NCBI RefSeq assembly: GCF_005405145.1
Contig: NZ_BJDM01000001.1
Coordinates: forward strand, 186,001 to 250,000
Reading direction: 5' to 3'
Origin: Paucilactobacillus kaifaensis
GTDB taxonomy: Bacteria > Bacillota > Bacilli > Lactobacillales > Lactobacillaceae
DNA length: 64,000 nucleotides
A program made the translations under genes and the position numbers. Below are positions 1 through 8,616 of the stretch, one piece after another. The notes under the pieces are model-generated. The model was given only the letters and a program-made list of their open reading frames with translations. It ran no database searches and was not told where the DNA came from. The first letter of the stretch is position 1, and each line of letters starts with the position of its first letter.

Positions 1-70
1 TGTCCGGACCTATTCGCAAGGAGATGAACCGCGTCGTAGTTTGGTAGTCGCTCCAGCTAGCGAGATGTAA
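1..70 (+). CDS. jag: C-terminal end of Jag/KhpB RNA-binding protein (partial)
   Basis: The second reading frame is open from base 2 to a TAA at 68-70 and reads VRTYSQGDEPRRSLVVAP followed by ASEM. This resembles the end of the R3H domain of Jag (KhpB), in which a TYS-G-EP-R segment is followed by a short hydrophobic LVVAP strand. Jag is an RNA-binding partner of KhpA. In Firmicutes it is usually encoded just upstream of mnmE, which is the case here. Only 22 residues are visible, so the call rests on this short match and on gene order. The next gene starts 171 bases downstream, after a terminator-like hairpin. Confidence 0.7.
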   Translation, partial: VRTYSQGDEPRRSLVVAPASEM

Positions 71-141
71 TGATTGACAATCTAAGCGATCCATTTTAGA
101 ATAGTCACGATTATAATAAATTAATATTGGTAAAGTAGTGA

Positions 142-190
142 AAGTGCTTTGACCGCGACCCAAATTGTGGGCGTGGAGTGGCGCTTTTTT
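142..190 (+). terminator. Intrinsic terminator after jag
   Basis: AAGTGC at about 142-147 pairs with GCGCTT at 181-186 (one G-U pair). An inner stem of CG-A-CCC with GGGCG closes an AT-rich loop, and seven T residues follow. It sits between the jag stop and mnmE, so it would separate the two transcripts. Confidence 0.6.
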
Positions 191-241
191 TATTGCTATT
201 AATTATTAGCAGTGAAATTCAGATTGAAGGGAGTTTAACTC

Positions 242-1630
242 GTGGAACAGACAGAGTTTGATACAATTGCAGCTATTTCAACTCCAGTTGGTGAAGGTGG
301 TATTTCGATTATTCGAATTAGTGGTGACCAGGCCTTGACAGTTGCTGCGCGTGTTTATCACGGTCGTGACTTAGCAAAAGTTGCTAGCCACACTATTAAT
401 TATGGTCGGATTATTGATCCTGAGACAGATAAAGAGGTCGATGAAGTCATGGTGTCCGTCATGTTAGCGCCAAAGACCTATACACGTGAAGATGTAATCG
501 AGATTAACTGCCATGGTGGGCTAGTAGCGACCAATAAAATTTTGCAGCTAGTTTTGAGTAATGGTGCAAGGATGGCCGAACCAGGTGAATTTACTAAGCG
601 AGCCTTTTTGAATGGTCGCATTGATTTATCACAAGCGGAAGCCGTGATGGATTTAATTCGTGCTAAAACGGATCGTTCCATGAAAGTAGCGTTAAACCAA
701 TTAGATGGTGACTTGTCACGTTTGATCAAAAGCTTACGGCAAGATATTTTGGATGTGTTGGCACAAGTTGAGGTTAATATCGATTATCCGGAATATGATG
801 CTGTAGAAACGATGACTACGAAACTATTGCAGGAAAAAGCAACAGAGCTACAGCAGCAGATCAAGCAATTATTGAGTACTGCTAAGCAAGGAAAAGTATT
901 ACGAGAAGGTTTAGCGACTGCAATTATTGGTCGACCAAACGTAGGAAAGTCCAGTTTGCTTAACCGCCTGTTGCACGAAGATAAAGCTATTGTCACCAAC
1001 ATTGCTGGTACGACTCGTGATGTAATTGAAGAATACGTTAATGTAAATGGTGTCCCCCTCAAATTAATTGATACGGCCGGTATTCGCCAGACAACGGACC
1101 AAATTGAAAAAATTGGAGTTCAACGTAGTCGTAAAGCAATTGGAACGGCTGATTTAGTTTTATTATTATTGGACAGTAGTGAAGCTTTAACCAAAGAAGA
1201 TCGTGAGTTATTGGCTGATACGGCTGATACAAAACGAATTATTATTTTGAATAAAACAGATTTACCTAAAAAATTAAGTCGGGATGAATTGACCGAGTTT
1301 GTGAACGCCGATGAAATTATCGAAACTTCAATTTTACAAAATGCTGGGATGGACGAATTAGCTAAAAAAATTAGTCATCTATTTTTCAATGAAGGTATTG
1401 AAAGTAATCAAGGTAGTGTAATGGTAACTAATGCTCGTCATATTGGTTTGCTACACCAAGCGAGTGATGCGCTCAAGGATGTTCAAACGGGAATTGCGGC
1501 AGGGATGCCTGTTGATTTAGTTCAAATTGACATGACTCGTTGTTGGGATTTACTGGGAGAGATTACCGGCGATAGCTACCAAGATGAGTTACTAGATCAA
1601 CTATTTAGTCAGTTTTGTTTAGGAAAGTAA
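242..1630 (+). CDS. mnmE: tRNA modification GTPase MnmE
   Basis: MnmE works with MnmG to put the aminomethyl/carboxymethylaminomethyl group on uridine 34 of tRNAs read in split codon boxes. The 462-aa protein has the usual three parts: an N-terminal folate-binding domain, an inserted Ras-like G domain with P-loop GRPNVGKSS, the switch motif GTTRD and DTAGIR, and a helical C-terminus ending in FCLGK, matching the C-x-G-K motif that carries the essential Cys. The start is GTG, with GAAGGGAG about 9 bases upstream. mnmG follows after only 27 bases, so the two are probably co-transcribed. The length is normal for the family. Confidence 0.97.
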   Translation: MEQTEFDTIAAISTPVGEGGISIIRISGDQALTVAARVYHGRDLAKVASHTINYGRIIDPETDKEVDEVMVSVMLAPKTYTREDVIEINCHGGLVATNKILQLVLSNGARMAEPGEFTKRAFLNGRIDLSQAEAVMDLIRAKTDRSMKVALNQLDGDLSRLIKSLRQDILDVLAQVEVNIDYPEYDAVETMTTKLLQEKATELQQQIKQLLSTAKQGKVLREGLATAIIGRPNVGKSSLLNRLLHEDKAIVTNIAGTTRDVIEEYVNVNGVPLKLIDTAGIRQTTDQIEKIGVQRSRKAIGTADLVLLLLDSSEALTKEDRELLADTADTKRIIILNKTDLPKKLSRDELTEFVNADEIIETSILQNAGMDELAKKISHLFFNEGIESNQGSVMVTNARHIGLLHQASDALKDVQTGIAAGMPVDLVQIDMTRCWDLLGEITGDSYQDELLDQLFSQFCLGK

Positions 1631-1657
1631 ACTAGTTAACGTTAGAGGAGAATGAAA

Positions 1658-3568
1658 ATGGATCAAGCTTTACCTTACAAAGGAAATGATTATGATGTCA
1701 TCGTTGTCGGTGCTGGTCATGCGGGTAGTGAAGCGGCGCTAGCAGCTGCTAGAATGGGCAATAAAACGTTATTAGTGACTATCAGTTTGGATATGGTTGC
1801 TTTTATGCCCTGTAATCCATCAGTTGGTGGACCGGCTAAGGGAATTGTGGTTCGGGAAATTGATGCCTTAGGTGGTGAAATGGGTCGCAATATTGATAAA
1901 ACTTACGTTCAAATGCGGATGCTTAATACTGGTAAGGGTCCTGCTGTCCGCGCACTAAGAGCGCAGGCAGATAAATATGCTTATCATACTGAAATGAAGC
2001 GGACGCTTGAACGTGAACCCAATCTAACACTACGGCAAGCAACAGTTGATTCACTAATTGTTGAAGATGGGGTTTGTAAAGGTGTCATTACAAACACTGG
2101 GGCTCATTATTCCGCCAAAAGTGTTGTTTTAACAGTAGGAACTGCCGCACGCGGTAAAATTATTATCGGTGAACTCCAGTATTCTTCTGGTCCTAATAAC
2201 TCTAAACCGGCCATGAAGTTATCTGAAAATTTGGAACAATTAGGATTCGAATTGGAACGCTTTAAGACGGGAACACCACCTCGTGTTGATGGAACAACAA
2301 TCAATTACGATGAAACAGAGGAACAACCCGGGGATGAAGAGCCCAATCATTTTAGTTTTGAAACTCCTGACAGCAATTACTTACTGTTAAAGGATCAGTT
2401 ATCTTGTTGGTTGACTTACACCAATGAGACTACTCATGAATTGATTCGTGCTAATTTAGATCGGGCACCAATGTTTTCAGGTACGATTGAAGGCGTAGGC
2501 CCACGATACTGTCCATCTATTGAAGATAAGGTTGTCCGCTTTGCGGATAAGCCACGACATCAATTGTTCTTAGAGCCAGAAGGCCGAGATACGGAAGAAT
2601 GGTACCTACAAGGGCTCTCAACATCATTACCAGAGGAAATCCAACAGAAGATTATTCACTCAATTAAAGGCCTCGAAAACGCCGAAATGATGCGTCCAGG
2701 ATATGCAATTGAGTACGATGTCGTAGCACCATATCAATTACGACCAACCCTAGAAACTAAGCTAGTTAAAAATCTTTATACTGCGGGGCAAACAAACGGA
2801 ACATCAGGCTATGAGGAAGCCGCTGGTCAGGGAATTATTGCTGGAATCAATGCAGGTTTGCGGGCGCTAGATCGGGGTCAATTTACGCTGAAACGTTCAG
2901 ATGCTTACATTGGTGTCATGATTGATGATTTGGTTACCAAGGGTACCAATGAACCATATCGATTATTAACCAGCCGGGCCGAGTATCGTTTGATTTTGCG
3001 TCATGACAATGCCGATTTACGTTTAACTGAAAAAGGCCATGAGCTTGGTTTAATTAGCGACGAACGATTAGCTCGATTTGAAGCTAAAAAAGAAGCGATT
3101 GCAAACGAAGAGAACCGGCTGGCCAATGTGCGCATTAAGCCAACTGATGATGTAAACGCGTTTGTTGCAGCACGAGGAGAAAAACCCCTGCAAGATGGTA
3201 TTTTAGCAATTGAATTTTTGCGACGACCACAAGTTACTTATGCAGATCTATTGAAGTTTATCCCAGCACCAGAAGTTTCCTTAGATCATCGAATTATCGA
3301 ACAAATTGAGGTTCAGGTTAAGTACGAGGGGTACATTAAAAAAGCTGAACAAAAAGTGGAACGATTAAAGAAGATGGAAGCAAAAAAAATTCCTGACCAA
3401 ATTGATTATGATGCCATTGATGGTTTAGCAACCGAAGCACACCAAAAGTTGAAGAAGATTCAACCGGAAACAATTGCACAGGCTTCACGAATTAGTGGTG
3501 TTAATCCAGCTGACATTGCGATTTTAAGTGTTTATATTCAACAAGGACGAATCGCTAAAATTAGTTAG
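1658..3568 (+). CDS. mnmG: tRNA uridine-5-carboxymethylaminomethyl modification enzyme MnmG (GidA)
   Basis: FAD-binding partner of MnmE in tRNA wobble-uridine modification. The dinucleotide-binding motif GAGHAGSEA lies near the N-terminus, followed by the conserved PCNPSVGG and, further on, the C-terminal MnmE-binding helical region; the total of about 636 residues is normal for the long MnmG form. ATG codons occur at 1652 and 1658. The AGGAG at 1646-1650 is one base from the first and seven from the second, so 1658 is preferred. A large hairpin element starts at the stop codon. The rsmG/noc/parAB genes that follow mnmG in Bacillus are absent here. Confidence 0.97.
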   Translation: MDQALPYKGNDYDVIVVGAGHAGSEAALAAARMGNKTLLVTISLDMVAFMPCNPSVGGPAKGIVVREIDALGGEMGRNIDKTYVQMRMLNTGKGPAVRALRAQADKYAYHTEMKRTLEREPNLTLRQATVDSLIVEDGVCKGVITNTGAHYSAKSVVLTVGTAARGKIIIGELQYSSGPNNSKPAMKLSENLEQLGFELERFKTGTPPRVDGTTINYDETEEQPGDEEPNHFSFETPDSNYLLLKDQLSCWLTYTNETTHELIRANLDRAPMFSGTIEGVGPRYCPSIEDKVVRFADKPRHQLFLEPEGRDTEEWYLQGLSTSLPEEIQQKIIHSIKGLENAEMMRPGYAIEYDVVAPYQLRPTLETKLVKNLYTAGQTNGTSGYEEAAGQGIIAGINAGLRALDRGQFTLKRSDAYIGVMIDDLVTKGTNEPYRLLTSRAEYRLILRHDNADLRLTEKGHELGLISDERLARFEAKKEAIANEENRLANVRIKPTDDVNAFVAARGEKPLQDGILAIEFLRRPQVTYADLLKFIPAPEVSLDHRIIEQIEVQVKYEGYIKKAEQKVERLKKMEAKKIPDQIDYDAIDGLATEAHQKLKKIQPETIAQASRISGVNPADIAILSVYIQQGRIAKIS

Positions 3569-3690
3569 AGTGTGAACAGCCGCGATTAGAAGTCTGAATG
3601 TAACAATAAAATCCCGCATATCCTTAGTTTTTTGAAGGATATGCGGGATTTTATTGTTAGTTACATGGAAACTTCTGTGGCTGTGAGCAT
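3569..3690. repeat. Intergenic hairpin element 1 (GTGTGAAC family)
   Basis: A long imperfect inverted repeat begins directly at the mnmG stop (TAG-AGTGTGAAC). Its core is an exact stem of more than 20 bp (AACAATAAAATCCCGCATAT... paired with its complement at 3635-3658). Flanking arms GAAGT/ACTTC and GCC/GGC extend it. Left end and core are shared with the element at 11232. It could act as a terminator for mnmG, although no clean T-run follows it. Confidence 0.75.
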
Positions 3691-3779
3691 TGTTAATCAA
3701 TAAGACTAGCTCATATCGTGATTTAGATAAGATTAAAATTGAATATTACATGAAAACATCAAAGAGTGAGAAGCAACGC

Positions 3780-4427
3780 CTAATCTTTGATAACTAAAAT
3801 ATCGTCTAGCTTAGAACGTTGCGACCGGTATTGATTTAAAAGCGAATCTGATTGATACCCTAGAGCAATTCCAATAAAGATTGTTTCATCTTCAGGAATG
3901 TCCAAGGCGGCGCGTTCTAATTCTGGATATTTTACTAGTGCATAAGATGGAATTGAATCGATTTCTTTTGCCGAAGCGCTCAGCATCAGAGTAGATGCAA
4001 ACATTCCTAAATCAAATTTTGACCAATCTGGTGAATTTTTCGCAATTGTTAAATAGATAACTGCAGGGGCATTGTAAAGATATTTTTGGTAATGATCGTA
4101 GTCATCATTGTGCTCTGTTGCCCAATCAGCTTTTCGTTTCGAATTGATAGCCATATTTTCACGCGGCATTTGAGCCCAATCTTTACGATGACGTGTTGGA
4201 ATTTCTGAATGACTGGCAACTCCTTGATTCTCAAGATCCGCTTGTTGTTGTGCTAACTTTTTAACTGTTTTACCGGTGGCAATGTAGACCTTCCACGGTT
4301 GTGAATCAACCCACGACGGACTCTTTTGGGCCTGAGCAACAATGGCTTTGAGGTCTTTGATTGAGACGGGCTGATCAGTATATGATCTAATCGCGTGGCG
4401 GCGCATTAATGCTTCGTTAAATTCCAT
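3780..4427 (-). CDS. Nitroreductase family protein
   Basis: Predicted FMN-dependent NAD(P)H oxidoreductase of 215 aa. The N-terminal RRHAIRSYTDQPV is the FMN-phosphate-binding arginine motif of the nitroreductase fold, and APSWVDSQPW-like PSWVDSQPWKVY follows at the expected place. The C-terminal IGIALGYQ segment is also typical. Substrate is not predictable; relatives reduce nitroaromatics, quinones or flavins. AAGG lies 9 bases before the ATG. It is monocistronic, with a terminator of the neighbouring operon lying upstream of it. Confidence 0.88.
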   Translation of the reverse strand: MEFNEALMRRHAIRSYTDQPVSIKDLKAIVAQAQKSPSWVDSQPWKVYIATGKTVKKLAQQQADLENQGVASHSEIPTRHRKDWAQMPRENMAINSKRKADWATEHNDDYDHYQKYLYNAPAVIYLTIAKNSPDWSKFDLGMFASTLMLSASAKEIDSIPSYALVKYPELERAALDIPEDETIFIGIALGYQSDSLLNQYRSQRSKLDDILVIKD

Positions 4428-4517
4428 TTTTCAAGCCTTCTTTTGGGTTCATTTCGATAAGTATATCACTTAGCTTAAATTCGATTGCTAAAACGTGTCT
4501 AATTATTTACGTAGCGT

Positions 4518-4568
4518 AAAAAAGAACAACGGTCGATCACTCAAATTATGAGCAAGCAACTATTGTTC
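4518..4568 (-). terminator. Intrinsic terminator after the aldo/keto reductase operon
   Basis: Read on the minus strand, GAACAA pairs with TTGTTC at the ends of a roughly 20-bp arm with G-U pairs, around a TAATT loop. TTTTTT follows. It would end the murE-symporter-reductase transcript before the nitroreductase gene. Confidence 0.7.
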
Positions 4569-4615
4569 CCTATAATATCACTAATGACTAAACTCATGGT
4601 TAGACACTCTATTTT

Positions 4616-5599
4616 CTACCATTCATACTTAACAACAGGTTCAAAGTACTGCTGATAAATATCTTTGCAGATTCCCATCTGTTCATTGCTCAAAGCTGGT
4701 AATTCGGCTGCACCAGTATTTGATGCGATTTGTTTAGCATTACTTGCTCCAGGGATGATTGTTGATACTTCACTAAACATTAGAATCCAACGGAGTGCTG
4801 TCTGCGCTAAATTATCAGAGCCAAGTTTTTCTTTTAATTGGTTAGCTGCCTTGACGCCTGTTTCGTAATCGACGCCAGCAAAGGTCTCACCTTTGTCAAA
4901 TGCTTCACCATGACGATTAAAGGTGCGGTGATCATTTTTTCCAAACTTTGTGTTTAGCGTATATTTACCAGTCAATAAACCACTAGCAAGCGGAACGCGA
5001 ATAATTGTACCAATATTATGTTGCTTGGCTAATTTAAAGAATAGATCGGCTGGTTTTTGCCGAAAAATATTGAAAATAATTTCGACAGCCGAGATATCAT
5101 AATCTAAAGCCTTAATCGCTTCTTCGATCCGTTCAACGCTAACACCATAATGTTTAATCTTTCCTGCAGCTTTGAGGGCATCCAAAGTATCAAAAACTTC
5201 TTTTTTATAATAGACATCAGTTGGTGGGCAGTGTAATAAAATTAAATCTAAACTTTCTGTACCTAAGTTTTTGAGTGAATGATTAACAAAGGCTTCAATG
5301 TTTTCTTTAGAATAATTGCTGACGGCGTGTGGTTCCAATCCTCGGCCACATTTGGTGGAGACATAAATATGACGATCGGGATGGGTAGCTAGAAACTTGC
5401 CAATTGCCTGTTCACTATTACCATCTTGATAAATATCAGCTGTATCAAAGAAATTAACACCAGCTTGATACGCTTCTTCCAAAGTTTGCATTGCATCTTG
5501 TTCATCAAACGGATCGCCCCATTTAGAACCTAACTGCCACGTGCCTAATGAAACTTCACTAACCTGATAATTGGTTTTGCCTAAAGTACGATATTTCAT
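4616..5599 (-). CDS. Aldo/keto reductase
   Basis: NADPH-dependent oxidoreductase with a TIM-barrel fold, 327 aa. The catalytic tetrad is visible: D52 and Y57 in FDTADIYQ, K83 in STKCGRG, H123 in LLHCPP. Substrate is unknown; the family covers many aldehydes, ketones and sugars. GGAG lies 9 bases before the ATG. The gene is 28 bases after the symporter gene and is followed by a terminator, so it is the last gene of a likely three-gene operon with murE. Confidence 0.9.
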   Translation of the reverse strand: MKYRTLGKTNYQVSEVSLGTWQLGSKWGDPFDEQDAMQTLEEAYQAGVNFFDTADIYQDGNSEQAIGKFLATHPDRHIYVSTKCGRGLEPHAVSNYSKENIEAFVNHSLKNLGTESLDLILLHCPPTDVYYKKEVFDTLDALKAAGKIKHYGVSVERIEEAIKALDYDISAVEIIFNIFRQKPADLFFKLAKQHNIGTIIRVPLASGLLTGKYTLNTKFGKNDHRTFNRHGEAFDKGETFAGVDYETGVKAANQLKEKLGSDNLAQTALRWILMFSEVSTIIPGASNAKQIASNTGAAELPALSNEQMGICKDIYQQYFEPVVKYEW

Positions 5600-5627
5600 T
5601 TTATTATCTCCTTTTTTCCGGAAATCA

Positions 5628-6881
5628 TTAATGAGCTGTTAAATAATTATTTAGCCAATTTTTACCCTCTACAAACCGGGTAACTAACATCCCAGCAGTT
5701 GTGTTACTTGATGAATTGAGCAAGGTAGCTGGAATATCAATGATTTCACTGATAATCAAAATTAATGGCAAAGCAGTCATAGGAAAACCAAAGACTGTAA
5801 TAATAACAGTTTCAGCCACAAAACCACCGCCCGGAATGGCGCTCATTACTACCCCAACTAAGAAACCAACAGCGATAATTAGTAGTGCATTTTCAGGGGT
5901 TGTAATATTACGACCAAATAAAACAAACAAAAAGGTAGCTTTTAAAATTCCGCCCACAACGGATCCGTCTTTATGGGTATTAGCTCCTAGTGGAATTACA
6001 GTTTCTGCAATATCAGGTGTCACACCCATTTTTTTGGTATATTCAAGGTTAACAGGAATTGAAGCGGCAGAAGAACTGGTAGCAATTGCAGTAATTGCAG
6101 GAGCACCGATGTTTTTCCAAAAAATCCTGAATCCATTGCGACCACCGGCAACAAATGCATAGCCACTCATTACGATAAAGAAATAGAAAGCAGCAAAGCC
6201 CAAGTAAACAATCCAAGTTCGCAAGTAAGTGGTTACCATTTCAGATCCTAAATTACCAATGACGGTGGCAAAAAAGCAGCCTAATCCAATCGGGGCATAG
6301 TACATGATATATTCAACAATTTTCATTGTAACAACATTACCAGCTGCCAAAACTTTGGCAAACGGTTCAGCTGCTTTTCCTGACGTTGATGTTGCGATAC
6401 CTGTAAAAATAGCCACTACGATTAACGATAGCATATTATTTTTGGATAATATTTTATTAAAATCGTCAACTGTAAAAGTTTGAACCAGTCGTTCCAATCC
6501 CGAGGTATTGCTGGCACCGTCACCTTTAACATGACCCATCATGTGTTGAATACTAGCCATATCGACACTATTGATTGGGCGAAAAATCACGACGGCTAAA
6601 TAACCTAAAATCGCAGCAATTAATGCAGTACATAAAAAAACGATCAGGGTTGTGACCAAAATTTTACCTAGCCGTTTCATTTCTGTCATGTTAGCAATCG
6701 CTGAGGAGATACTAAAAAATACTAATGGGATCAAAATCATATACATTAGATTTAAAAATAGGTCTCCAAATGGTTTAACAACATTAACTTTTGTGCCCCA
6801 AATAACTCCAGCTAAGCCGCCCAAGATAAGTCCAATCAACAATAAAATAGTTCCGCGGTAGTTTTTCCAAAAGTTTGTCAT
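5628..6881 (-). CDS. Dicarboxylate/amino acid:cation symporter (DAACS family)
   Basis: Membrane transporter of 417 aa related to GltP/DctA and glutamate/aspartate symporters. It has about eight hydrophobic segments, the serine-rich re-entrant motif (ATSSSAASIPV), the IPLGANTHKDGS stretch in place of the usual NMDGT motif, and the second re-entrant loop near IPATLLNSSSNTTAG. The NTHKDG variant makes the exact substrate uncertain. AGGAG precedes the start. It lies 27 bases after murE on the same strand, which suggests co-transcription; if it imports an acidic amino acid or dicarboxylate it would supply cell-wall precursors, but that is inference. Confidence 0.88.
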   Translation of the reverse strand: MTNFWKNYRGTILLLIGLILGGLAGVIWGTKVNVVKPFGDLFLNLMYMILIPLVFFSISSAIANMTEMKRLGKILVTTLIVFLCTALIAAILGYLAVVIFRPINSVDMASIQHMMGHVKGDGASNTSGLERLVQTFTVDDFNKILSKNNMLSLIVVAIFTGIATSTSGKAAEPFAKVLAAGNVVTMKIVEYIMYYAPIGLGCFFATVIGNLGSEMVTTYLRTWIVYLGFAAFYFFIVMSGYAFVAGGRNGFRIFWKNIGAPAITAIATSSSAASIPVNLEYTKKMGVTPDIAETVIPLGANTHKDGSVVGGILKATFLFVLFGRNITTPENALLIIAVGFLVGVVMSAIPGGGFVAETVIITVFGFPMTALPLILIISEIIDIPATLLNSSSNTTAGMLVTRFVEGKNWLNNYLTAH

Positions 6882-6908
6882 CTATAGTTTGCTCCTAAAT
6901 TTAAAAAA

Positions 6909-8387
6909 CTATTTTTGTTCATTAAAAAAGTCATTAACGACTTCAACGTCATCAAAATGGTGTTTAGTAGTACCGATGATTTGATAATCTTCGTGACCTT
7001 TACCAGCAATCAAGACAACATCTCCTGGCTGTGCCTGAGTTAATGCGAAATAAATTGCCTCGCGACGGTCTGAATTACGTGTGTAATCCTTAGTAGATAG
7101 ATCAGCAACCATTTCATCAAGAATTGATTCAGGATCTTCTGTTCGTGGATTATCAGATGTAAAGACGGCATCTGTTGCGTTATTAACCGCAATTTTAGCC
7201 ATTATAGGACGTTTTTCGGTTTCACGGTCGCCACCACAACCAACAACGCAGAAGACGCGTTTATCTGCGAATGCATTAATTGTATTGAGGACATTTTTTA
7301 AACCATCTGGTGTATGTGCATAATCTACAATAACCGTCACATCTTGGTCGTTTGGAACGACTTGGAACCGACCACGGACCCCTTTTACTGTTTCAAGTGA
7401 TTTAATGATTTCTTCAGGTGTTAAGCCGTGTTCGTAAGTTGCTCCAAATGCAGCTAAGGCGTTGTAAACGTTAAAATCACCCATTAACTGTAAATGAACC
7501 GGATAAGTTTGACCATAAATTTGTAAATCAAATTTAGTTCCATGACTGGTAACTTTAATATTTTTAGCTTGTAAAATACCCTGGCCATGAGTGCCGTAAG
7601 TTAGAACGTTGGCAGCTGTTTTTTCAATTAAACGACGACCATATGGATCATCAATATTAATCACAGCTGTTTTTGGCTTTTGATTTCTATGATAGCTATT
7701 GCCTAGCTGTGAGAACAAAAGTGCTTTAGCATCAAAATAGTTTTCAACTGTTTTGTGATAGTCTAGGTGATCTTCAGTTAGGTTAGTAAAAACAGCGGTA
7801 TCAAAATCAACGCCCCAAGCGCGACCTTGAACCAATGCGATTGAAGAAACCTCCATGGCACATTCCATAACTCCTTGGTCAGCCATCTCACGTAGCAATT
7901 TTTGAGTGGTATGTGGATCTGGCGTGGTATTAATAGTTGGTAGTTTTTGTTTACCAATTTTATTGTACATGGTACCGATAATACCAGTAGTACTACCATG
8001 GTCATCTAAAATTTTACTGATTAAATGAGTAATTGTAGTTTTACCATTGGTTCCAGTAACGCCAAACATAGTCATAGCAGCGCTAGGATCGTCAAAAAAA
8101 CGAGCACTAATTTGTGCTAGTGCTTTATAAGTATCGGGAACAGTAATGACAGTCACTGTACCGGTAACCTCAACCGGGCGCTGTACAATGATTAACTTTG
8201 CACCTGCATCGGCCGCTTCTTGGACGTGTTCGTGGCCGTCAAAATTTAATCCTTTGATGGCAACAAAACAACATCCGGGCGTGATCTTACGAGTGTCTTG
8301 AGTTAAATCTGTAAATTCAAGTCCTTGCAGTTTTTGTTTATCCTCGTGATTTGTTTGAAGGATTTCTGCTAATTCAGTGGCCTTCAT
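6909..8387 (-). CDS. murE: UDP-N-acetylmuramoyl-tripeptide synthetase MurE
   Basis: Cytoplasmic Mur ligase that adds the third amino acid to UDP-MurNAc-L-Ala-D-Glu. The ATP-binding GVTGTNGKTT is at residues 109-118, followed by the Mur central and C-terminal domains; length 492 is normal. Residues 412-415 are DNPR, the motif that marks meso-diaminopimelate-adding MurE enzymes; lysine-adding enzymes generally have D(D/N)P(A/N). mDAP is therefore the predicted substrate, although exceptions are known. The gene is outside any dcw cluster and heads a minus-strand operon. An inverted repeat in its leader may be regulatory. Confidence 0.95.
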   Translation of the reverse strand: MKATELAEILQTNHEDKQKLQGLEFTDLTQDTRKITPGCCFVAIKGLNFDGHEHVQEAADAGAKLIIVQRPVEVTGTVTVITVPDTYKALAQISARFFDDPSAAMTMFGVTGTNGKTTITHLISKILDDHGSTTGIIGTMYNKIGKQKLPTINTTPDPHTTQKLLREMADQGVMECAMEVSSIALVQGRAWGVDFDTAVFTNLTEDHLDYHKTVENYFDAKALLFSQLGNSYHRNQKPKTAVINIDDPYGRRLIEKTAANVLTYGTHGQGILQAKNIKVTSHGTKFDLQIYGQTYPVHLQLMGDFNVYNALAAFGATYEHGLTPEEIIKSLETVKGVRGRFQVVPNDQDVTVIVDYAHTPDGLKNVLNTINAFADKRVFCVVGCGGDRETEKRPIMAKIAVNNATDAVFTSDNPRTEDPESILDEMVADLSTKDYTRNSDRREAIYFALTQAQPGDVVLIAGKGHEDYQIIGTTKHHFDDVEVVNDFFNEQK

Positions 8388-8411
8388 ATTTTCATCTCCA
8401 GTTAGAATGTT

Positions 8412-8434
8412 GTCAGGTAAATTTTATACCTGAC
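8412..8434. promoter_or_regulatory. Perfect 8-bp inverted repeat upstream of murE
   Basis: GTCAGGTA at 8412-8419 and TACCTGAC at 8427-8434 flank a 7-base AT spacer, about 25-47 bases upstream of the murE start. It could be an operator or a leader hairpin. No matching regulator is evident. Confidence 0.4.
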
Positions 8435-8499
8435 GATTAAGCTTCATTTTATCATTGTTAGATTAGGGAATAAAGGGCTACTCCTCTCATTTATCTTTC

Positions 8500-8582
8500 A
8501 TGACAAATTGATGAAAAAATATTATAATACGTGTTTGTAAATTATTCGTTTAAGTTAACGGCATTCGGGAGAACGTTAACTT
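8500..8582 (+). promoter_or_regulatory. asnB promoter and 5' leader hairpin
   Basis: ATGACA (8500-8505) is separated by 17 bases from a perfect TATAAT (8523-8528). Just downstream, in the predicted leader, AAGTTAACG (8552-8560) and CGTTAACTT (8574-8582) form a perfect 9-bp stem with a 13-base loop. Only TTTTG follows, so this looks more like a leader hairpin or operator than a strong terminator. Confidence 0.65.
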
Positions 8583-8616
8583 TTGTAGGTTGGTTTTGTA
8601 TTTGGGAGGAAATTTA

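Noticed and set aside
5535-5550. CACGTG-containing sequence in the aldo/keto reductase gene as another parS.
   Set aside because: Only the central hexamer fits; the outer TGTT/AACA arms are absent.
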